This document shows positions 18,446-27,127 of a stretch of DNA of 64,000 nucleotides, in pieces. Below the pieces are notes generated by a model, which worked only from the letters and a program-made list of their open reading frames with translations, ran no database searches and had not been told where the DNA came from. The DNA is taken from the NCBI GenBank assembly GCA_030145245.1, contig JAQYWC010000024.1:1-64000 (forward strand), given 5' to 3'. The DNA is from Desulfobacterium sp. (lineage in GTDB: Bacteria > Desulfobacterota > Desulfobacteria > Desulfobacterales > Desulfobacteraceae). Position 1 is the first letter of the stretch. Every line of letters starts with the position of its first letter. The position numbers were made by a program, and so were the translations under genes.

Positions 18446-19666
18446 ATGAAGATATCATTCAGAGGCGACAACAAATTACAGCAACCGGTCATCCAGACCC
18501 AGACAGAGATGAAACATCACAAGGCCAAAAAGACGCCTGTCTTTAAAATGATGGTTGTGTTTCTGATCCTGATGGCAGCACTTTTTGTGTGTGTCTCTCT
18601 TTACAAAAAAAATGTTCTCTACACCTATGGAATTGTCTCCGGTGACACGGAGCAGGTCAAAGCGGTGTTTCCCGCGCAGATTGGGACCATTTACGTCAAG
18701 AAAGGGGAGGTGGTTAAAAAAGGCGACCTTCTTTTTACCCAGCTTTCCATGGATGGCACGGCCCTTATCAAAGCTGCCGAGGGAAACCTGAACGCCAAAC
18801 TGGCGGAATACAATTTCCTCATAAAGTCCGGGGGAGTGCCTGGGGAGAATGAAGCAAAACCTGAATATCAAGATTCCGTGACCAACGAGATTGAATTACT
18901 GAAATTACAGCAAAAAGATGCCGCCATTACCCGTGAACGCTTTGTTTCCGATGCAAGATATGAACGGACCCGGCTGGAAACCCTTTATGGCGCGATTAAC
19001 GTCCGCCATGAAAATCTCTTAAAACTGTATCAGTTGGATGCCGTCACCCGATCCCAGGTCTTGTCTGCTGAAACCGAGAAAGATCTCAGGTTCAACGAAT
19101 TGAACCGGGCCCGCCGTAATTACGATCAGGTGATGGAACTCAGCCGGCTGGCCCTGGCCAGGGAGAGGGAGGAGATTAGAAAACTGGAAGGGACACGGGT
19201 TCGTGAATCCGTCAAAAGAGCAACAGATATTGAGACATTGCTCATCGGTATCAGTACAGCCCGGCTTCAACTGGCGCATTTAAACAAGAAATACGGCGCC
19301 ACCGACCACATAGCACGTTTTGATTCGATTATTACCGATGTCAATGTCAATGAAGGTTCCATTGTCGATAAAGGAGAACCCATTCTGACAAGCGTCTCTT
19401 TGGATCGGCTATGGGTTGATGTCTATGTTGAAGCTCAAAAAGCGGACATGTTTACGAAAGACCGCAAAATTTCCATTTTTGCCGAGGGGCATAAAAAATC
19501 GATTGTGGGAAAACTATCCGAACGAGGAAAGGTTCAGCTTCGTGTTCCCCCGTTGTTGAGCGGGAAAATACCAGACGTTACCAGTGCCGTTTATTTTAAT
19601 GTCGCATTTGAAAACAATGGACAGATGCTTCCCGGGAATATTGTCAAGGTGATAGTAAAGTACTGA
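18446..19666 (+). CDS. HlyD/Alg44-like membrane-fusion (periplasmic adaptor) protein
   Basis: A 406-residue protein with a cytoplasmic tail, one membrane helix (about 33-52) and a periplasmic part. VKAVFPAQIGTIYVKKGEVVKKGDLLF is the first half of a biotinyl-lipoyl-like hairpin domain. A coiled-coil region spans about 100-280, and IARFDSIITDVNVNEGSIVDKGEPIL is the second lipoyl half, followed by a beta-barrel. Adaptors of this type bridge an inner-membrane machine to a TolC-type channel; Alg44 does so in alginate export. The start follows the TolC-fusion stop by one base. There is no ABC or RND transporter gene nearby, so the partner is most likely the GT2 synthase. Confidence 0.85.
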   Translation: MKISFRGDNKLQQPVIQTQTEMKHHKAKKTPVFKMMVVFLILMAALFVCVSLYKKNVLYTYGIVSGDTEQVKAVFPAQIGTIYVKKGEVVKKGDLLFTQLSMDGTALIKAAEGNLNAKLAEYNFLIKSGGVPGENEAKPEYQDSVTNEIELLKLQQKDAAITRERFVSDARYERTRLETLYGAINVRHENLLKLYQLDAVTRSQVLSAETEKDLRFNELNRARRNYDQVMELSRLALAREREEIRKLEGTRVRESVKRATDIETLLIGISTARLQLAHLNKKYGATDHIARFDSIITDVNVNEGSIVDKGEPILTSVSLDRLWVDVYVEAQKADMFTKDRKISIFAEGHKKSIVGKLSERGKVQLRVPPLLSGKIPDVTSAVYFNVAFENNGQMLPGNIVKVIVKY

Positions 19667-19707
19667 ATCTTCCTGAAATAGCCGTGATTTGTTTGTTCAA
19701 CCCTTTT

Positions 19708-20748
19708 TTACGGTTTTATTGGCAGGGGGGCGGGCTGTGATTCGGCATTTCTTTTCAACTGATCGATAACTTCGTCAAGGAAGGGTTTGTCCCGTTGGCT
19801 GGCATGGAGGCCCCTGAAACAAATTCCGGCGACTTTAATCGTTTCCTCGTTGAAGTCCTCAATAACAAGGGCAAAACGCTGATTGTCTGACAACCGTGTG
19901 TTGTCAACCATGGGGAAATTGAAGTAATTAAGGGAGAATCCTATTTCTGTTACACCATTTGTTTTTCCACCAATTTCCTGGATCTCAAGTTCTACCTTAA
20001 CCGTCTTGCGTTGTTGATCCGCTTTTGAAAAAATAACTGTATAACTTCTGGTAATCGTGTCCAATTCCTGGTTTGAGTAGGATGATATTCTGGCAAAGAA
20101 ATCTTCAGGTGACGGCTCATTCTGCTCCCCTTCGAACTCAGCTTCGACATGATCATTCGGCCATGTATAGGCCGATGTTTCCATGGCCTTTTCCAGGGGG
20201 AATTCAAATTCAAAAATTATCCCTCCTGAACTAAGGGCTGCCAACTGCCAGCCGGAGACTCTTTTTGCAAGACCGTGCAGCCGCTTTCTGTACGCTGTGA
20301 TCTCTTTCTCTGTTATCTCCTGGTTTTTCTCCTGGAGCATCTTTTCGATATCGCGATCCATCTGCAAAAACAGAGGGCTCAAGCTCAACGCCTCGCCAAA
20401 ATTAAGTGCCAGTATCTCCAGCTTCAGCAGGCGCCCGGACAGATCCTTTTCTAGGGTGTCCTCTTTTTTGAAAAAGTCTTTAAGAATTGCGGTGAACATA
20501 TCTTTTCTCAGGCCGCTTTCTGCCATTTCCCTGCGGCTCATCAACTCGGTATATAATCTGTAATCCTGCTCCAGTGCAGCCCTTTTTGTCTCTTCTTTTT
20601 GTTTGTTCGCCATTGCCAGTTGGCCGAAATACCCGATTCCGGCAATGGAAAGTGCCGTTAAAAACGCGGCAATCGGTCTGCCGAGGATTTCAATGTAATC
20701 CCACCTATCCCTTTGCTTAACCACGTTTTCGGAATTATCCTTATCCAT
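19708..20748 (-). CDS. Membrane-anchored protein of unknown function
   Basis: A 346-residue protein with one hydrophobic helix near the N-terminus (IAAFLTALSIAGIGYFGQLA, about 28-47), a long helical and probably coiled-coil segment rich in Lys and Glu (50-180), and a C-terminal half of mixed strands. No family was recognised. It starts 3 bp after the stop of the gene upstream and is the last gene of a five-gene minus-strand run that begins with a solute-binding protein. The topology suggests most of it is on one side of the inner membrane. Confidence 0.7.
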   Translation of the reverse strand: MDKDNSENVVKQRDRWDYIEILGRPIAAFLTALSIAGIGYFGQLAMANKQKEETKRAALEQDYRLYTELMSRREMAESGLRKDMFTAILKDFFKKEDTLEKDLSGRLLKLEILALNFGEALSLSPLFLQMDRDIEKMLQEKNQEITEKEITAYRKRLHGLAKRVSGWQLAALSSGGIIFEFEFPLEKAMETSAYTWPNDHVEAEFEGEQNEPSPEDFFARISSYSNQELDTITRSYTVIFSKADQQRKTVKVELEIQEIGGKTNGVTEIGFSLNYFNFPMVDNTRLSDNQRFALVIEDFNEETIKVAGICFRGLHASQRDKPFLDEVIDQLKRNAESQPAPLPIKP

Positions 20749-20751
20749 TGT

Positions 20752-21093
20752 TTACCTCCTTATGAGCCGCCACGACTCCTTTCGGGTCTCAAGGACGAAA
20801 TTAGCCCGTGTACGATTCTTTGACAGATATATTAAATAACTGTTAGAGCTTTTGCCTTGGTAAATCATGGATATTGAACACTTTGCCGCTGGAGTTCGAT
20901 CAGAAAACCGATAAACCCCATTTCCATCGGTATATATTTTTTTAGAGGTTGCGCCGTATTTTATAGTGACCTTGGCGTAAGGGGCCGTTCTTCCGGATTC
21001 TTTTACCCGCACCCGGCCATAGATATCAATCGCCTCCGCAATTGATGGAAGCAAAATCGTTATAAGAATGATCAGCAGCTTACGAACTCTCAT
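20752..21093 (-). CDS. Small exported protein with a carboxypeptidase-regulatory-like domain
   Basis: ATG at 21093 has AAGGAG nine bases upstream and is preferred over an upstream frame start; it overlaps the preceding gene by 14 bp. The 113-residue product has a signal peptide (LLIILITILLPSIAEA), then a single beta-sandwich: IYGRVRVKESGRTAPYAKVT, YTDGNGVYRFSDRTPAAKCS and a final strand. This is the CarboxypepD_reg/peptidase-associated pattern, usually a structural domain. Function unknown. Confidence 0.7.
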   Translation of the reverse strand: MRVRKLLIILITILLPSIAEAIDIYGRVRVKESGRTAPYAKVTIKYGATSKKIYTDGNGVYRFSDRTPAAKCSISMIYQGKSSNSYLIYLSKNRTRANFVLETRKESWRLIRR

Positions 21094-21322
21094 CCAATTT
21101 CTCCTTGGTCTCATAGCCTTCCGGAGTGAGGAAAACCGCGGTTTTCAGAAGATTCATATCGACCAGGCCACGGGAAAATAACTCCTTGATCGTCTCCAGT
21201 GTTTCACTTGGGGCCAATGGAACCGCAGCCACAATGTCACTGATATCCAGAATCCCCGGGGGGCCGGTATAATCCCATTCCCTGGCCAGCAGGGTAATTA
21301 CCTTAAGTTCCTGATCCGTCAT
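21080..21322 (-). CDS. Small winged-helix-like protein
   Basis: The ATG at 21322 has GGAGG ten bases upstream and is preferred over the TTG at 21340. The 80-residue product (MTDQELKVITLLAREW...) has a helix-helix-helix-strand pattern with DISDIVAAVPLAPSETLETIKELFSRGLV followed by a beta-hairpin, as in winged-helix DNA-binding domains. No specific family was recognised. It sits between a double-ACT protein and a small exported protein in the same unit. Confidence 0.65.
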   Translation of the reverse strand: MTDQELKVITLLAREWDYTGPPGILDISDIVAAVPLAPSETLETIKELFSRGLVDMNLLKTAVFLTPEGYETKEKLDESS

Positions 21323-21340
21323 CCGGTATTTATCCTCCAA

Positions 21341-21880
21341 TCACTCCATGGTGATATTCACGTTCAGCTGATCTTCGATTCTGTTCAGCTTTTCTTCAAC
21401 GGTTTGCAGGGATACATTTGGGGGGATTTCAACCGAAATCGACAAACTGTAAATGGCCGCCCCGCTTTCAGGTGAAAATTTCACATTTGAGTGCAGGGAG
21501 GCGATGTTGATATCGTTATCGGCAAGAAAACGACTCACCTTGTATACAATGCCGGCATGATCCTGGCCTTCCACGTGAAGGCTTTTCCGATGATGATCGG
21601 CGTTCGGCTTTTTTTCCGGGTGGCCTACGGGTCGTATAAAGGCGGTGATCCCTTTCTCCCTTTCCAGCCGCCGGCATTCTGAGGAAAGCTTTTCTTCCAG
21701 GCCTTTTTCGTCCCCGCCGGACAGGGGGGAAAACAATAAAATTATGGCAAACTCGCCGGCCAGGTTGGCCATGGTGGAATCTTCCAGGTTACATTCGTTT
21801 TTGTAGATTACCTCGGAAATATCGGCGACAATGCCGGGCCTGTCCTGGCTGAAAGCGGTTAATACGAATTTTTTTACCAT
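21341..21880 (-). CDS. GcvR-like protein with two ACT domains
   Basis: A 179-residue cytoplasmic protein made of two ACT domains: residues about 3-80 (VLTAFSQDRPGIVADISEVI) and about 95-175 (VEGQDHAGIVYKVSRFLADN, then NIASLHSNVKF). This matches the glycine-cleavage repressor GcvR family, which binds a small ligand such as glycine and acts on a DNA-binding partner. It lies 41 bp after the solute-binding protein gene, with GGGAG before its ATG, and about 3 kb from the glycine-cleavage operon, so a regulatory link with glycine use is plausible. It contains no DNA-binding domain itself. Confidence 0.82.
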   Translation of the reverse strand: MVKKFVLTAFSQDRPGIVADISEVIYKNECNLEDSTMANLAGEFAIILLFSPLSGGDEKGLEEKLSSECRRLEREKGITAFIRPVGHPEKKPNADHHRKSLHVEGQDHAGIVYKVSRFLADNDINIASLHSNVKFSPESGAAIYSLSISVEIPPNVSLQTVEEKLNRIEDQLNVNITME

Positions 21881-21920
21881 CAGTTATCTCCCGTTTAATT
21901 TTTCATGCTGTAACATGCCT

Positions 21921-23174
21921 TTATTCTTCAGGTATCTGGTATTCCACCCGGACGGTCACGACCTTGCCGTTGGAATATTTCCACACTTCGATGGGGGCCA
22001 GGACATCACCGTTTTCGTCGAAATCCACTGAACCGGAAGCACCCTCGTAATTGATAGCCTTGCCTTGCCTGAGCAATTCAAAGGCCTGTTTGAATTCACC
22101 GGCAGAGATAAAGTTTCCGGGCGGACTTGACACCTGCCTGAGCTGGTCCCGTATGTTTTGGGATGTCAGCGGCAACCCTTTTACCCGCGCGGCATAGGCG
22201 GCAAGACCGACCAGGGCGGTGGCATCATAGGTGTTGGCGATAAACGGAACCGTGGGAAGCTTCCCAAACGCGGCATTAAAAGCGGCGGTAAAGTTCATAT
22301 AAGACTCTCCGGCTCCCACACCCGGAGCCGTTCCCATCATTCCCTCAAGGTTTTCAATTCCGACAACTTTGGCAAGTTCCTCGGACCTGCTCCCGTCGCA
22401 GAATAGAAAGTGCTTTGCGTTAAAATGTTCGATGGCCTCTTTTACATAAACTTTTGCGTGTTCAGGGTAGCTGAAAACGCAAAGAACATCGGACTTCCCG
22501 GAACGGAAAGGTTTCGTTAAATAAACCCTTGCAAAGGCCTTTCGGAGGTCATCCTCATAGGACTCAGCCACGTCTTCGCCATGGGGCAGGGTTGTGTAGA
22601 TCATTCCGCCACGTTTTTGAAAGGCTTTTCTGAACTGATCCGTCAATCCTTGTCCGTAGGGGTTGTTGATATGCATCACAGAAGCGCTTTTATACAGCCC
22701 GGCGGCCAATTTGCCCAATATGACGCCCTGGAGGGCATCGGACGGGCAGGTCCGGAACAGGAAATCCTTTTTATTGTCGGCCGGTAAAATCGTAATGAAC
22801 GGAGAGGTGGAGCCGGGTGATATCATCAGTACATTGTTCGGACACGTTACGGATGTAGCGACCGGAACGGTTACCCCGCTTGACCCGGATCCCAGTATGG
22901 CCACAACCCTGTCTTCTTTTACCAGTCTTTCAGCCGCCTCTTTCGCTATATCCGCTGCGGTCCCGGAGTCTTCGTGGATAAACTCGATGTTGAATTCGGC
23001 CAAAGCCATCTGTTTTGCCGCAAGTTCCGCAGCATGCTGAAAATGGGGGCCCCAGTCTTTTAGCGCACCGGTGTGATCAAACAGGGTCCCGACCTTAAGA
23101 TCCTGACCCGTGGCACTCGAACAAACAAATGCACAGAGCATGATCAGTGATGCAATTACGATTAACCTTTTCAT
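21921..23174 (-). CDS. ABC transporter substrate-binding protein, branched-chain amino-acid (LivJ) type
   Basis: ATG at 23174 is preceded by GAGGAGG and gives a signal peptide (KRLIVIASLIMLCAFVCSSA). The 417-residue protein follows the type I periplasmic-binding fold of LivJ: VGTLFDHTGALKDWG, then AAELAAKQMA, VAILGSGSSGVTVPVA, MISPGSTSPFI and a NPYGQGLTDQFRKAF segment. These proteins bind leucine-type amino acids, amides or other small ligands. No liv permease or ATPase gene is in the window. It heads a five-gene unit with a GcvR-like protein, which hints at an amino-acid sensing role. Confidence 0.85.
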   Translation of the reverse strand: MKRLIVIASLIMLCAFVCSSATGQDLKVGTLFDHTGALKDWGPHFQHAAELAAKQMALAEFNIEFIHEDSGTAADIAKEAAERLVKEDRVVAILGSGSSGVTVPVATSVTCPNNVLMISPGSTSPFITILPADNKKDFLFRTCPSDALQGVILGKLAAGLYKSASVMHINNPYGQGLTDQFRKAFQKRGGMIYTTLPHGEDVAESYEDDLRKAFARVYLTKPFRSGKSDVLCVFSYPEHAKVYVKEAIEHFNAKHFLFCDGSRSEELAKVVGIENLEGMMGTAPGVGAGESYMNFTAAFNAAFGKLPTVPFIANTYDATALVGLAAYAARVKGLPLTSQNIRDQLRQVSSPPGNFISAGEFKQAFELLRQGKAINYEGASGSVDFDENGDVLAPIEVWKYSNGKVVTVRVEYQIPEE

Positions 23175-23381
23175 ACCTTTTCCTCCTCGGTAATGGGTGG
23201 TTATATAATCCATTCGCCTTTTGGACGGTTTACAGGACTTGTTGAATTAAGAAATGTTCAAGTCTGATTTGAAGAGGTTGTTATATCGGGTCAGAGAGTA
23301 TTTCGTTCAGATATAACTATACAAATTGCTTTTGAGCGGGTCAAGAGATGATAGGCTTGAATGAAGAAAAAAATCAGGAAC

Positions 23382-23424
23382 CCGGAAAGACCTTTCATGC
23401 CGCCAGGGCATGAAAGGCTTCCGG
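23382..23424 (-). terminator. Hairpin downstream of lpd, likely terminator
   Basis: Read on the minus strand: CCGGAA, then CCTTTCATGCC, loop CTGGC, GGCATGAAAGG and TTCCGG, a long stem 13 bp after the lpd stop. The T-run begins about 9 bases after the stem, so termination efficiency is uncertain. Confidence 0.65.
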
Positions 23425-23436
23425 TATTGTTATTCC

Positions 23437-24870
23437 CTATCCGTGGAGTGCTTTTCCGGTCCCTTTGAGGCTCACCTCGCCCATGATTTCAGCCAGGGTG
23501 GGGTGGGCATGGATGGTGTCGGCCAGATCCGATACCGTAAGACCCTTGGTGACGGCCAAAGCGCCTTCGGCAATCAGGTCCGTGGCATGGGGGCCGGTGA
23601 TGTGAACCCCCAGTACCCTGCCTGTTTTTTCATCGGCCACGATCTTGGCCTCGCCTGCGATCTCTCCCATGGCCTGGGCTTTGCCAAGGGTTCTGAAGTT
23701 TACACTGGTACAAGTCACGGCCAGGCCTTTCTTTACTGCCTCCTGCTCTGACAGTCCCACGTTGCCCACCTCCGGCATGGTGAAGATGGCACCGGGCACG
23801 GCATGGTACTCCATGGTGCGCTTTTGGCCCATGATGTTTTCGGCAGCCACCATGGCTTCATGGGAGGCCACATGGGCCAGCATGATCCTGGCGGGGCCGA
23901 GGATATCGCCGATGGCATACACCCCTTTTACCGCTGTTTCCATCTGCCCGTTCACCGGGATCCAGCCCCGGTCGTCCGGTTCAAGGCCGATCTTCTCAAG
24001 GCCCAGTTCACTGGAGAGGGGGGACCTGCCGATGCAGACGGCCATCTGTTTAACTTCAACGGTCTGCTCTTTCACCTTGGCGGCCTTTTCAGGGTCGGAA
24101 AAAGGGGAGACCCCGATGGTGACCATGGCCCCTTGCCCGGTTTTTTCTACCTTGGTAACCGCCCGGTCAGTGATCACCTTGATTTTTTTCTTCTTCATTT
24201 CACGCTGGATGATCTTGGAGCAGGAGACGTCCACTGCGTCCAGGGGAAGGAGGCGGTCCATGGCCTCAACCACTGTTACCCGGGCTCCCAGGGCGGAAAG
24301 GATGAATGCAAATTCGCAGCCGATGACCCCGCCGCCCACGATGAGGATGGATTCAGGGATCGCGGTAAGTTCCAGCAGGTGGTTGGAGGAGAGAATGGTG
24401 TTGCCGTCAAAGGGGAAAGCAGATATATTGAGAGGAATAGTTCCGGTTGCCAGGATCAGGTCGTCATAGGGCAGCTCTTTCTTTGTTCCATCCTCTTTAA
24501 GGACTGCAGCCAGATTGGGTCCTTCTATTACTCCTTTTCCCTGCTCAAATGCCACCTTGCCCTTCTGTAATAAGGCGTGGATTCCCTTTTGCTGGGAGTC
24601 TATGATTCGTTTCTTCCGGGCCATGAGGGTTGCCATGTCCACCCGGGGATCACCGGCAGGTTCGATCCCGTAGTCCCGGGCTTCATGGAACCTGAGATAC
24701 ATATCCGCGGTGGTTTTCATGATTTTTGACGGAATGCACCCCCAATTAAGGCAGGTGCCGCCCACATTTTCGCTTTCGATGATCGTGACGTCAGCGCCAA
24801 GGGCGGAAGCCCTGAGTGCCGCAACATATCCTCCGGGGCCTGCCCCAATGACCACAACCTGCTTCTCCAT
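23437..24870 (-). CDS. lpdA: Dihydrolipoyl dehydrogenase (E3 / glycine cleavage L protein)
   Basis: A 477-residue flavoprotein of normal length. It has the FAD-binding GAGPGGYVAALRA (9-21), the redox-active disulfide in GGTCLNWGCIPSK (Cys40 and Cys45), the NAD-binding GGGVIGCEFAFIL, the ATGTIP linker, AIGDI near the second FAD motif, and the C-terminal HAHPTLAE with the catalytic His-Glu pair. It reoxidises the dihydrolipoyl arm of H protein with NAD+. It lies divergent to the symporter and gcv genes across a 348-bp gap and has AGGAGGT before its ATG. No other E1 or E2 genes are nearby, so glycine cleavage is its likely main role. Confidence 0.95.
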   Translation of the reverse strand: MEKQVVVIGAGPGGYVAALRASALGADVTIIESENVGGTCLNWGCIPSKIMKTTADMYLRFHEARDYGIEPAGDPRVDMATLMARKKRIIDSQQKGIHALLQKGKVAFEQGKGVIEGPNLAAVLKEDGTKKELPYDDLILATGTIPLNISAFPFDGNTILSSNHLLELTAIPESILIVGGGVIGCEFAFILSALGARVTVVEAMDRLLPLDAVDVSCSKIIQREMKKKKIKVITDRAVTKVEKTGQGAMVTIGVSPFSDPEKAAKVKEQTVEVKQMAVCIGRSPLSSELGLEKIGLEPDDRGWIPVNGQMETAVKGVYAIGDILGPARIMLAHVASHEAMVAAENIMGQKRTMEYHAVPGAIFTMPEVGNVGLSEQEAVKKGLAVTCTSVNFRTLGKAQAMGEIAGEAKIVADEKTGRVLGVHITGPHATDLIAEGALAVTKGLTVSDLADTIHAHPTLAEIMGEVSLKGTGKALHG

Positions 24871-25089
24871 GTTACCTCCTTTTATTCGGCGATCGATTCC
24901 AAGGATTTGGAATCTATGGATGAACCAATGAAATAAAATTAATTTTAATCAATGGTTAAATATCGTTTGACATTATCATAATGTGACTATATACACAAGT
25001 AAGAAGAATAAATTTTATGAATATGAAAAAATCCTGGGCGGTAATTGAGCAATACATAAATTTTTCCCCTTGAAATAGCCTTGAAACAA

Positions 25090-25200
25090 GTACGGTGATG
25101 GTTTTGTCTGTTGCGTAGACAGACAACCAATAACATAACCTGTGCCTGAGCCAAGACCCTTTAACCGGGGGAACTGGTGATTTTACCCGGGCACTAACGG
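25090..25200 (+). ncRNA. Structured 5' leader (candidate riboswitch) before the symporter
   Basis: Two RNA-like elements precede the symporter gene. Hairpin 1 is 25100-25111 paired with 25119-25128 (GGTT-TT bulge-GTCTGT / ACAGAC-AACC). Element 2 is closed by GTGCC (25142-25146) with GGCAC (25190-25194), and CCGGG (25165-25169) can pair with CCCGG (25186-25190) or, alternatively, ACCGG (25164-25168) with CTGGT just after it. Mutually exclusive pairings directly before a ribosome-binding site are typical of riboswitches. It lacks the conserved core of the glycine riboswitch. Because the downstream gene is a Na+ symporter, a Na+- or amino-acid-responsive class is worth testing. The rest of the 24871-25089 gap is AT-rich promoter sequence. 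Confidence 0.5.
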
Positions 25201-25218
25201 ATGTTCAGGAGGCACGAT

Positions 25219-26571
25219 ATGGATTTTTTAAGTTCGTTCGAAGCAATGGTCGGCAAAATTGGTGCATTTGCATGGGGCCCTCCCATGTTGATTCTACTGG
25301 TGGGAACCGGTTTCTGGCTCACCTTTGCCCTCAGGGGGGTGCAATTCACCCAATTGTTGCATTCCCTCTACCTCGCCTTTATTAAACGAAAGGGAGACAC
25401 CACTGAACCCGGGGATATCACTCATTTTCAAGCACTGATGACAGCTCTGTCAGCAACGGTCGGTACCGGTAACATCGCAGGCGTGGCCACGGCCATTGCC
25501 GCCGGCGGTCCGGGTGCGCTTTTCTGGATGTGGCTCACAGGCCTTGTGGGCATGGCCACCAAATATGCCGAGGCGGTCCTTGCGGTAAAATACCGGGTGG
25601 TGGATGAGAACGGCGAAATGAGCGGCGGTCCCATGTACTATATCTCTAAGGGCTTGAACCAGCCCTGGCTCGGGGCGGTCTTTGCAGTCTTTGCCTCCAT
25701 TGCCGCCTTTGGTATCGGTAACATGGTCCAGTCCAACTCTGTGGCCGCTGCGGTTGAGGCCACCTTCCATATCTCTCCTGTAATTACGGGTATCGTCCTC
25801 ATGGTCTGCACCGCCGTCGTTATCCTGGGCGGCATCAAGAATATCGGTAAGGTCACCGGCATCCTGGTTCCCATCATGATCGCCTTTTACATGGGCGGCG
25901 CTCTGATCATCATCGTCATGAACATCTCCGGTGTTCCCGCAGCCCTTGCCCTCATCGTCCGGGAGGCCTTTACCCCCACGGCTGCTTCCGGCGGTTTCGC
26001 AGGAGCCTCCGTGATGCTGGCCATCCGCATGGGTGTTGCCAGGGGTGTTTTCTCCAACGAATCCGGCCTCGGCAGTGCGCCCATCGCCGCCGCCGCCGCC
26101 CAGACCAAGAATCCTGTTTCCCAGGCCCTGGTCTCCATGACCCAGACCTTTATTGATACCATCATTGTCTGCACCCTGACCGGCCTTGTTCTCATCCTCA
26201 CCAATACCTGGGATATGGGAAAAACCGGTGCCGAACTCACCACCATCGCCTTTGGTGCCGGTGTACCCGGCGGTGCCTACATCGTCACCATCGGGTTGAT
26301 TCTCTTTGCCTACTCCACGGTTCTCGGATGGAGCTACTATGGTGAGAAATCCATTGAATACCTTTTCGGAGTGGGAGCTATAAAGCCCTACCGTATCGCC
26401 TTTATCCTCTTTGTCGGGGTGGGCGCTGTTGCGAAGCTTGATCTGGTCTGGAACCTGTCTGACACCTTTAACGGGCTCATGGCCATTCCGAACCTGGTGG
26501 GGCTCCTGCTGCTGACACCGGTGGTGGTAAAGGAGACCAAATCGTACTTTGACAAAAAGAAGCAGGATTAG
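25219..26571 (+). CDS. Sodium:alanine/glycine symporter (AGCS family)
   Basis: The ATG at 25219 is chosen over 25201 because AGGAGG lies just upstream of it. The 450-residue protein has about eleven membrane helices and AGCS signatures: [20 protein letters not shown] near the N-terminus, [25 protein letters not shown] and the conserved [18 protein letters not shown] segment. These carriers import alanine or glycine with Na+ (or H+). It is the first gene of the plus-strand glycine-catabolism block and is preceded by a structured leader RNA. The most likely role is to import glycine for the cleavage system. Confidence 0.92.
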   Translation: MDFLSSFEAMVGKIGAFAWGPPMLILLVGTGFWLTFALRGVQFTQLLHSLYLAFIKRKGDTTEPGDITHFQALMTALSATVGTGNIAGVATAIAAGGPGALFWMWLTGLVGMATKYAEAVLAVKYRVVDENGEMSGGPMYYISKGLNQPWLGAVFAVFASIAAFGIGNMVQSNSVAAAVEATFHISPVITGIVLMVCTAVVILGGIKNIGKVTGILVPIMIAFYMGGALIIIVMNISGVPAALALIVREAFTPTAASGGFAGASVMLAIRMGVARGVFSNESGLGSAPIAAAAAQTKNPVSQALVSMTQTFIDTIIVCTLTGLVLILTNTWDMGKTGAELTTIAFGAGVPGGAYIVTIGLILFAYSTVLGWSYYGEKSIEYLFGVGAIKPYRIAFILFVGVGAVAKLDLVWNLSDTFNGLMAIPNLVGLLLLTPVVVKETKSYFDKKKQD

Positions 26572-26669
26572 AACTTCGGCTTGACACTGTCGTCGGTTTT
26601 TATTTACCGTAAATTTGAGGTTATTCAATTGAATGTTTTCGGATTCCACCCATTAAAAATGAGGAAAAT

Positions 26670-27113
26670 ATGAAAATCGACGACATAAATATCGCCATCA
26701 TCAAGGAGCTGCTCCAGGGCAGGAAGTCGTTCAAGAAAATTGCAGAAAAGCTGGAGATCACCGAGAACACCGTAAGGGCCAGGGTAAACAAGCTCACCGA
26801 AGAGAAGATCCTGAACATTTGCGGCCTGGTTGATCCCGGCAGTATCCCCGGACACCAGACCGTGATCATCGGTCTCAAGGCGGCTGAGATGAACCTTGTT
26901 GAAGTGGCGGAGAAGATCTCCCGGCTCAGGGGCGTGATCTCAGCGTCCGTGGTCACCGGTCGGTTTGATGTCATGGCCATGGTGCTGCTCAAGGAGGGAT
27001 TCGGCCTTCTGGAATTTTATACGGAAGAGATATCAAAGGTCAGCGGTATCGACGCTGTTGAAACCTTTGTGGTGTACAAATCCTATAACCTGATGGTTCC
27101 CTATATTTTGTAA
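26670..27113 (+). CDS. Lrp/AsnC family transcriptional regulator
   Basis: A 147-residue regulator with an N-terminal helix-turn-helix (DDINIAIIKELLQGRKSFKKIAEKL, then ENTVRARVNKLTEEKI) and a C-terminal RAM/AsnC effector domain (VVTGRFDVMAMVLL and the Gly-rich ligand region). The family senses amino acids and forms octamers or wrapped DNA complexes. It lies between the symporter and gcvT in the same direction, so it probably controls the block in response to glycine or a similar amino acid. Confidence 0.9.
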   Translation: MKIDDINIAIIKELLQGRKSFKKIAEKLEITENTVRARVNKLTEEKILNICGLVDPGSIPGHQTVIIGLKAAEMNLVEVAEKISRLRGVISASVVTGRFDVMAMVLLKEGFGLLEFYTEEISKVSGIDAVETFVVYKSYNLMVPYIL

Positions 27114-27127
27114 TCAGGAGAATATTT

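Noticed and set aside
25090-25200. Glycine riboswitch
   Set aside because: The conserved glycine-aptamer core sequences could not be found, although the downstream genes would suit it.
25450-26649. Long minus-strand frame of 399 codons within the symporter gene
   Set aside because: Antisense to a clearly recognised AGCS gene with strong codon bias; composition (Gly/Asp/His-rich) is typical of shadow frames.
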